From Lepas anatifera (Eukaryota; Arthropoda; Thecostraca; Lepadidae), in NCBI GenBank assembly GCA_034440635.1, contig JAOTON010001570.1, positions 248,001 to 312,000 on the forward strand: DNA of 64,000 nucleotides, given 5' to 3'. A program made the position numbers and the translations under genes. Shown in pieces: positions 56,315 through 64,000 of this stretch (position 1 is the first letter of the stretch; each line of letters begins with the position of its first letter). Below the pieces are notes generated by a model, which saw nothing but the letters and a program-made list of their open reading frames with translations, ran no database searches and had not been told where the DNA came from.

Positions 56315-57362
56315 TTAGTTGAGGACTTTTTATAGGGCCCCCTCCTGTGTCTGTATAACCATTTAGCCATTATTTGTTTGAACTTATGTGTTGGGAGTAT
56401 GTGATGCACGACCAAACTTTAGTTCAGCTTCAGATTGAGAAGGACCTGGGAGTACAGGTTGATAGCGACCTCAAGTTCCGAAGACAAGCAGCTTAGCCGT
56501 CTCCAAGGCAAACCAAGTGTTGGGAGCGATCAAGCGATCCTTCGTCGACTTGGACAAGTTCACGCCGCCTCTTCTATACAAAGCGCTAGTCCGACCCCAC
56601 CTTGAGTACGGTAACGCGATCTGGGGCCCATTCAACAAGGCTGACCAGCTGCTGGTGGAAAAAGTGCAGCGTAAAGCGACACGGCTGGTCCCCCAAGTAC
56701 GTCATCTTGACTACCAGGAGCGACTGAGAAGGCTCAACCTTCCTTCCCTTATGTACAGAAGGCGAAGGGGGAGATGCGAGCTTGATGTTCAAGCTGATGC
56801 ATGGACAACTGGGAGTACCGAGGGAAGCTTTCTTCCAGGCTCCACATGTCGACACTACACGAGGACATCAATTCAAAGTCGCCAAACCTCGAGCCGTCAC
56901 TAGAGTGCGCCGAAACCATTTTGCGGTTCGCACGGTCACAGATTGGAATAGCCTTCCTTCGTGGGTAGTTGATGCTCCAAGTACCAATGCTTTAAAAAAC
57001 CGCATCGATAAGCACTGGGGGGGTTTCTTCTACGATATCCCAAACTAGGTTGTTGACTCGCCCATTGAATTGAGCTCGACGTGGCCGGGCAAGACAGGCA
57101 CCCCAGAGTGCCTCCTAAAGACCCGCATCTCCTAAGGTATCCTAAGGTAAGGATTTCAGCCAGTGTGCAAACCATGGCATTTTCGACGAGATCTCGTCGG
57201 TGCAAGTGCCCTTGGAGACAGGACCGAGTGGTGCGAATTTTATCAACCTGGTGCGAATTTGCAAGACTGGTGCGAGGAAGGTGTCACTTAAACTAAACAA
57301 ATAATGGCTGAATGGTTATTAAGACACAGGAGGGGGCCTTATAAAAAGTCCTAAACTAACTA
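56315..57362. mobile_element. Family R inverted-repeat structure enclosing an RT fragment
   Basis: The left arm has gttgaggactttttatagg to ccattatttgtttga (56318-56390). The right arm is its inverse (57298-57358), continuing into longer family-R sequence at 57120-57510. A non-LTR reverse-transcriptase fragment fills the space. The left arm is shorter than the right. Confidence 0.6.
56420..57048 (+). pseudogene. C-terminal fragment of a non-LTR reverse transcriptase
   Basis: The frames read EKDLGVQVDSDLKFRRQA, a stop, then LGAIKRSFVDLDKFTPPLLY, KALVRPHLEYGNAIWGPFNK, LVEKVQRKATRLVPQVRHLD and, after a frame change near 56780, MMFKLMHGQLGVPREAFFQA up to VTDWNSLPSWVVDAPSTNAL and a stop at 57046. 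This is the region downstream of the reverse-transcriptase palm in many metazoan non-LTR elements (Y-x-x-YVRP-x-LEY, Q-x-x-A-T). The palm itself and the endonuclease are absent. One frameshift and one stop make it non-functional. Confidence 0.85.
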
Positions 57363-57510
57363 ATGGTAGAGGTAGCATTGCATCGTGTGGGTAGGAATGG
57401 GTGCATTTTTTCTCCCTGGTATTTGGCAGATTGGTGCCAAATTTTGGAGGCTGGTGGTGCGAGAATTTTAGATGGCTGGTGCGACTCGTCTGGCCTGCTG
57501 CCATTTTCCG

Positions 57511-59650
57511 TACATTTTTCTTTATTCTTTCCGTTTTTGAAGAAGGCATTTGCAAGACAGATATGAAGACAAGAGTCAAGCGTAGACAAGAAAGTGACAA
57601 GAAAACAGAGTACAGAAAGAAAGTGCCCAACCGCCCCCACAACCACGAACATCGAGAAAATCAGCCATCATGCGCGAAAAAAGAACAAGACAGAGCAGGT
57701 CGATACAGTCAATTTTTGAAAGTTTTGACACCGTTGGCCACATCGCCCTTAAGCCATCGCCACCACGCGCATTCGCACCTGTGTCCAATGCCCCTGCATA
57801 CCCGCGTGAGGGAGCGGGCCCAGACCATGGGCAGATCGCCAGCGCCACAAGGACTAAAGCCGAGACGTCAAGCGGTTTAAGTTAAGGTAGCACGCCATAC
57901 GATTAAGTTACGGCAGCGGGTTAAAATAGAACAGCCAATAAAAAGACCGTCTAGCCGCCACCATTCCCTTCGAACAGCTGAAGCCATCACAGTTCCGTCG
58001 GGTGTCTCACCACCACGCCACGACCCATGCCGTCTCTCATGGCAAGCTGGTCGTCCGGCCTATTTCTCTCATTCTTCGGCCTCGCACTGCGGCAGCGCCT
58101 CCCATGAGGCAGCCGGAATGTGAGTGCGAGCCGGAGACACCACCGGCCGGGGTGGCGCCTCTAGCCAAACACTCGTCCCCAGCCCACAGGCCTGGGGACC
58201 AGCGACGGGAGCAGCAGCGCCTGAGCATCTCCACAGGTTCTCCGGGTATCAGTGGAGAATCAGGGAGGTCAGATAATCTCTCCGCATGTCTCCACGCCCC
58301 CATATAATTGTGGGAGTGGTCTCCTAGGTCCCACAGCGTCCGGATAGCACTCGCTTCCGGGCCGGTAAATTTTTAGCCGAAAGTATCACCACCCAACCGC
58401 TCGACGCCACGACAGAGGCAGCCGCCACGGCAGAGGCCCACCCCTCCCGCCCTACCCCGAAGGGCGCCAATGACGATTACGGAGGCACACTTAAACAATG
58501 GTCGGAGAGCAAGAAAGGTGGTAAGCCGGGTCATGACGGAACCCAGAAACACTTCCCAGTCAGCTAGTGGACCTAACAGTATAACTATCGGTCCCCACAG
58601 CGGCAGTCGGCGTGCCTACACAGGCACGACATCATCCAAGCGGCCACGATCCCCTCATTTCAATCTTTCCTTTTCTTTAGTAAGGTGCAAGTACAGCTTC
58701 TTCCTTAACATAAGACCGGTATTGTGCCCCCCCTTCCTAACATTCGGATTTAGTAGTATGCACATCATGGAGACGGTCGTCCAGTGCTCCAGTAATTGAA
58801 CTAATTTTGCTTATTTTTCCCTACCGGGATACACAAAAGACATCTCGCCCTTTTCTCAGCCAGGCTTAATTAGTGAGTTTGGTACTTATTACCACCTCCG
58901 AGTTCAATATAATTTAAACAATCCATATTCAGAACACAATTACATAGCTCGGCTTCGTTACAATAGAAGGAAGTGTCAAATTCCTGTCATATACTACGAA
59001 GGGCGCCAGTGGCGACACCGCAGGTACACTCAAAACAAGGTTCTGAAAGGAAGAGAGGCGGCAAACTGGGCGACAACATAACCATATCCTGTAACACACC
59101 ATGATGCGCAGGGAACACCACGCAATTTTCAGATCCCGCCCCAATTTGTGAAATTAGTATTTGTTACCACATCCGAGGTCAGAATCATTTAAATAATCCA
59201 CATGTCTTTAGCTACGGTAAGTCAGTGTCTGATTCACTTTCACATTTCCTTTACAGGGACACACAGCCAAGTTTCATCGGGGCAGACCTACACCACTACC
59301 AATACACATCCCCTGGGCGAAAAATACGAATCGTCCTCACACATGTGATCAGAGCCAAGAGCATTGTAGTGACTTGCACCACTCACCAGTTTAACTCCCA
59401 TCAACCAGGTAAGGAGTGAGACAACACCATCATCGGAGGGGGTAGTCAATCCTCCATGCAAAATTAGGGCACCATATTAGTCTCACGATACGTCGATCGT
59501 CCTCCCAGGCAGGCCGCTGCCCGGCACCACCCCCACAGCCGGGCCCGGCGCGGGGCGACGGACCACACAAGCAACGATGCAGCGCGCGAGGCCAACCCGC
59601 GGCTGAGGAGGCGAGGACCAACAGCATACTCCAGCTCCCCATGGCTACCT
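57511..59650. other. Unannotated stretch with a diverged direct repeat
   Basis: Two related blocks, about 58455-58900 and 58990-59310, share cgaagggcgccaatgacgat-like and acaggg(a)tacacaaa-like segments. No gene can be supported. A 101-codon frame at 58002-58307 has no recognisable domain. Confidence 0.4.
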
Positions 59651-59859
59651 CAATCCTCCATACTTTGCAGACTGGGATTTCAGTGTCACCTTCCTCGCAC
59701 TAGTCTCACAAATTCACACCAGGTTGATAAAATTTGCACCAATCGCTCCTGTCTCCAAGGGCACTCACACTGACAAGATATCATCGAAAATGCCATACTT
59801 TGCACACTGGAACTACCCTAGATGCTTATCAGCTAAAAATCAGGAGCCCATGACCCCAG

Positions 59860-61120
59860 TCTGCAAAGTATGGCAGCAGGCCAGACGAGTCACACCAGCC
59901 ATCTAAAATTCTCGCACCACCATCCCCCAAAAATTCACACCAATCTGCCACCTACCAGGGAGAAAATGCATCCATCCTACCCACATGATGCAATTAATCA
60001 GTCTACCCACAATCTACCATTAATCAGTTAAGGACTTTTTATAAAGCCCCTCCTGTGTTAATAACCATTCAGCCATTATTTGTTTAGTTTAAGTGTCACC
60101 TTCCTCGCACCAGTCTCGCAAATTCGCACCAGGTTGACAAAATTCGCACCACTCAGTCCTGTCTCCAAGGGCACTCACACCGACGAGATCTTGTCGAAAA
60201 TGCCATGCTTTGCACACTGGCCATGACTTAAATCCTTCCCTCCTGCCGTCTGCAGTCTTAGTGTTCGGGTGGCCGTGGGCATCTAAAATAATTTGATCAC
60301 ATACCTGTAATGTATTATTATCTATTCATAGCCTTGTGACCTATAGTGCGGCTTAGTAAATATGTGCAGCCGTAACACCTGCCCAATGTCTTCCCTGTGA
60401 CTGTATTTTGCAGTGCTTCTTAATGAGAGAGTTATGTGATGTGGAATATAATGCAATAATGTTGAATATAATGCAATAATATAATAATAATGTGGAATAT
60501 ACATGCATGGATTCAAATCTGCTGACCAATGAATGCAGGCCAGTTCACACAGCTTTCAACCAGTCAGCAGAAACTGACAGGTGACTTAACCATGTGCTTA
60601 GGGAGGATCAAATCCTGCCCCAAATAAGGCAGATTTCATTCCATTCGTTGGGGCAGGACAATCCACTCAATAAGACTATTTTACCACACAATTGAGAAAA
60701 CCCTCAACAGAGTAAATCCCACCAGCATTGCCTTCACTTTGCACCAGGCCAGGCTTCTCCCAGTGTGCAAATTATGGCATTTTCGACGAGATCTAGTTGG
60801 TGTGAGTGCCCTTGGAGACAGGAGCAAGTGGTGCGAATTTTATCAACCTGGTGCAAATTTGTTAGACTGGTGCAAGGAAGGTGACACTGAAAACCAAACA
60901 AATAATGACTGAATGGTTATAAAGACACAGGAGGGGGCCTTAGAAAAAGTCCTTAACTAACCAATAAGAGACAGTATTGCATTGGTGTGGGTAGGAATAG
61001 GGCAAGTTTTTTCCCTGGCAATAAGGCAGGTTGGTGCGAATTTTTGGTGGCTGGCAGTGCGAGAATTTTAGATGGCTGGTGCGGCTTGCCTGGCCCGCTG
61101 CCATACTTTGCAGACTGGGG
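59860..61120. mobile_element. Family R fold-back element with arms of about 370 bp
   Basis: The left arm at 59860-60235 and right arm at 60755-61115 are inverted copies. They include aaggactttttataaagccc, ccattatttgtttagttt and aaaatgccatgctttgcaca. The centre (60236-60754) is non-coding. Further copies of parts of the arm occur at 52185, 57120-57510 and 59660-59800. Confidence 0.75.
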
Positions 61121-63329
61121 TTTCTCTAGCTGCCCAAAATAATGAATAATGCTGCCCAAACCAAAACCATGCTCCAAAGAGCCTGACAGAACAAAATGTC
61201 GAAATTCGACCACTTCTGGCACACTGGACTTTCAGTATGTTGCATTCGGATTGTTGGTCCATGCACTTCAGCTTTTGCACCTGCACGGATTTCGACAAAA
61301 TTGTGGTCTCTCGAAATAAGGTCTACTCAGTGCAGGAAATATATATAAAACCCTGATCATCCAGACCACTGATCCATGCTCACCGAGCGCAGTTTGAAAG
61401 GACGAACCTTATCCTTGCCCTGTTTGCATTGCGTTCAGCACAGAAAATACCATTGAAAAATTAAACGCCACAAAAATATTCGCACAACCCCCACCACCCC
61501 TCCTCGTCCTCGCGCGCCCAACGTCGCTTACGTCACGGTCCAGCTGAATCGATTCGCACGCGGAAAATGGGAGAGTCCATTGCCACCGCCGAGGGGAGGT
61601 CATGTACACAACCGTGGCAGGGGCAGCAGACGGCTCGGCTAACTGGGGGAGTATTTTGCAATGAATGCGATTAGCGATCCAGGTCTGGTTTTTGACAGAA
61701 TTCCCGTCTCCTGCAAGCGTACCTTTCACAACCCAATCCCGGATGTTTGATCAAAAGACGGCATAAGGAACATGGGCGGATCCAGGGGCCAAAAATGGAG
61801 GCCGAGCCCTTATCTCAGATGCGTGTCGGTGATTCCCAGCTGAGTTCTCACATCCATTGACGAACCTTTTTGACCATAAAACGCAAAATTTCTATCCCTT
61901 CAGGGTCTGAGTGCAAAAACCCCCGGGTAGGGGTGGATCCAGGGGGGAGCCAATCCCGGTGATTGCACCCGCCCCAGCACCTGATTTTGGCCGATTTGCT
62001 CTAAAAATAGTATCTCCACGTTTTTGCCCTGATTGGCACCCCCTTACTCCGTTACGCGCAGATCCGCCTCTGTCCCCATGATGCGCTCTGACGCGCCATG
62101 GCTTTATGCTGCGGGGCGGAAACGTGGCACAACGGCGTCCTCTGCATCGGCCTTTCCTGTTATGCTCTCATAGTAACAAAATCCTGCATTTGCCAACATG
62201 CTGGCATGATTCCTCTCATACACTGCCTGTAGAAAAAACTTGCAGGTCTAAAAGGGAAGACAATTGTCTCCTTTGCCCTTTCCGAGATCCGTTCCTGGTT
62301 ACGGGCTCCTCTCCGGCACAAATCAAACGCGGCAAAAGGTATCGTTCCATGCGCGGATGCTGCTAACTGAGGTCACGTGAGGCGATCAGATTGCCAATCG
62401 GGCCCTTCCGGGCCATCGACCAGGGCGCCACTTTGCCGGCAAAGCTATCTGCGCAACCTATCTGGCCGACTTTCATCCAAGCGACATCGCGCATCACCTC
62501 GGCGCCGTCGATCGCACCCCCCCCCTGATCCCCTATGGTCACGTGTGCCCCTCACCCAAATCCTGCACCCACTAATATTCAGGGACGACTCTTAATACAT
62601 CCAACACTTCAGTCGGCGAAGCTTTACCAGCTCCTTCCCTCACATAAGCTCGAAAGCCGGCCAGTGGCGGATACAGACGGAATAGTTTGAGTGAGAGGAA
62701 GACGACTACTTTCCTGCCCCTGGACCTAGCAGTGAGTCCTTCTTTCACTAATTACCCAGGACAGCCTTCGTACTAGGTCACAGCAGGGACACTTCGAGAG
62801 TATGATGGGGATGCGGGATAATAGAAAATCACAGCAACTTACGAGCAGTTCGGTTCAGCAAATGTGTTCCAACCTGTTGGCGGGAAATGCCTCTACAGAG
62901 CCCAGTCTTGTATTAGCATTTTCCCAATTTAGCATGCGCCTTTAAGGGGTTGATGTCTGTCTTCGCTCCGTTCCCGCATGGTCCTAGATCACTGCTCACG
63001 AAAAACTGGCACATTGCTCATGAGGTGTATAAATGATATATGACGTTCGCAATTATCATACTCCACACAGGACCAGAACTCAGTCACCGACCCACTTTCC
63101 TGAACTAGAAGAGACCGCTCAGCAGAAATCCGAAATGGTAATATTAACGAGCGGGCTTTCATTCACACGCCAGGCATCGTACACAATAGGCATCGTACGT
63201 ATTCATGCACCTGCAACAGCATTCAAATCCTGAATCTTCCACCGAGAGGCAATCATGGACAATGCAAATACAGGCTTACACTGTGAACAGTCTCGACAGG
63301 AAATCACGAGGGGAGCCAACATTACTCAC
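61121..63329. other. Unannotated stretch
   Basis: No supported gene. Short gggcggatccaggggg motifs at about 61776 and 61932, also seen at about 28849 and 31566, look like ends of a small repeat. An inverse gatccgcct lies near 62061. Confidence 0.45.
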
Positions 63330-63490
63330 CTGTAATCGAGACCGAGTAACGTCATAACAGCAACAGCCGCGACATAGAACAGGAGGAAACCAACAAGCAT
63401 AGCCGTAAAACAAAACGAAAGTCGCTTCGTGGCGATCACAGCACACTTGGCCCAGAAAATAATAATGGACCATCCTTTCTGCTCTTTCAT
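63330..63490 (-). CDS. Candidate first coding exon of a small membrane protein
   Basis: The frame reads MKEQKGWSIIIFWAKCAVIA, TKRLSFCFTAMLVGFLLFYV, AAVAVMTLLGLDY, then AG before a consensus donor gtgagtaat (63329 downwards). A hydrophobic helix (about residues 26-50) follows a Lys/Arg-containing N-terminal segment, as in a single-pass or first-helix membrane protein. The frame is open further upstream, with Met codons at 63544 and 63599-63601, so the start is uncertain. I do not recognise the family. If real, the gene continues leftward, but no second exon was identified. Confidence 0.35.
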
Positions 63491-63916
63491 GCGTACCTTC
63501 CTATTTGAAGATTTCTCCAAATCGGAAATGAGAAACGTCGTCATTGACAGATACAGAACCCGGTGGGACACGATAAACTCTAAACGTGAAAACAACTGCA
63601 AACGATAAACGGCGAGCCAAAGAATATCAGTCTACTGCCAGTTCCCGCCATAAAAAATAAGGCGATATCACAATCCTGCCCGGTCCCCAAGAAAGAGTGA
63701 TGCCGGACAGTGCACATCCCAGCGGACTCCGAGCGCCCCAGGGGGCATTGTGACCAAAGATAGCAAAACGGGGGAATTACCAAGGATACATGAGCAGTTT
63801 CAGTACGCCCTGTTTAGTCAAAGACCACGTGAACGGACTTATCGACTCATGTAACCGGACGTCCCTAAGGCTGACTCCCCGCAACATGAGTGGTAAGCCC
63901 GCTCCCGCGGTCGGTT
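63491..63916. other. Spacer between candidate divergent gene starts
   Basis: It lies between the candidate minus-strand exon and the candidate plus-strand promoter. No other feature recognised. Confidence 0.4.
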
Positions 63917-63946
63917 TATAAATAGAGCGAACTAAATCCGCTCAGT
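63917..63946 (+). promoter_or_regulatory. Candidate core promoter: TATA box and initiator
   Basis: TATAAATA at 63917-63924 is followed 27 nt later (T to A) by the A of TCAGT at 63942-63946, the arthropod initiator consensus. The spacing is slightly short of the usual 28-32. No plus-strand coding sequence remains in the window to test it. Confidence 0.35.
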
Positions 63947-64000
63947 GCCTGAGGTAAATAGTATATATACTTCTCACTGATTGGATATCATCCCGAGGTT

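Noticed and set aside
58002..58307. 101-codon plus-strand frame
   Set aside because: It has no domain and an equally long opposite frame, and lies in a repeat-rich stretch.

Overview
The window is eukaryotic nuclear DNA, most likely from an invertebrate and probably an arthropod or crustacean. It has GC-rich exons in AT-richer introns with GT-AG junctions, tRNA-derived SINEs, hAT-like, Mutator-like and TTAA-type elements, large fold-back elements and non-LTR reverse-transcriptase remnants. It shows no bacterial gene organisation. The species cannot be named from sequence alone.

The main gene is a thymine DNA glycosylase (TDG, uracil-DNA glycosylase superfamily) on the minus strand. Six coding exons are recognised: 36840-37238, 23905-24067, 10961-11030, 8926-9075, 8502-8644 and 3271-6093. 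All five exon joins are phase-consistent and rebuild the TDG core in order: DRFNG, LPDYL, LDIVF, GINPG with the catalytic Asn, [27 protein letters not shown] and [10 protein letters not shown]. The upstream exon has AT-hook-like basic motifs. The last exon adds an unusually long Q-rich and QSPA-repeat tail. The first coding exon was not found.

The most striking observation is that three separate tandem arrays in this gene each appear to have grown from one of its own exon-intron junctions. Array 1 (20431-23930, about 100 units of 34 bp) repeats the 3' end of the LDIVF exon plus its 5' splice site. Array 2 (9040-9831, about 14 units of 56 bp) repeats a branch-like motif, pyrimidine tract, 3' splice site and first 36 nt of the KCLYMAGL exon. 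Array 3 (37212-37490, 4 units of about 78 bp) repeats the 3' splice site and start of the SEGERPPE exon. The gene is therefore full of duplicate donors and acceptors, with the real one always at the exon edge.

The introns and flanks are otherwise mostly mobile DNA. A 9.9-kb fold-back element (25748-35675, 9-bp target duplication) holds a 2.6-kb fold-back in one arm. Its other arm holds a 3.3-kb terminal-inverted-repeat element, which itself contains a 0.8-kb TTAA-flanked element. A 3.07-kb fold-back lies at 14688-17752 and a mariner-like fold-back at 6637-7616. A 7.4-kb composite insertion (40768-48210) splits a 15-bp tandem array. Reverse-transcriptase pseudogenes lie near 49.5-50.0 and 56.4-57.05 kb.

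The right end may hold the start of other genes. There is a candidate minus-strand first exon of a small membrane protein (63330-63490) and a plus-strand TATA plus initiator pair at 63917-63946. The stretches between these features show nothing I can support as genes.
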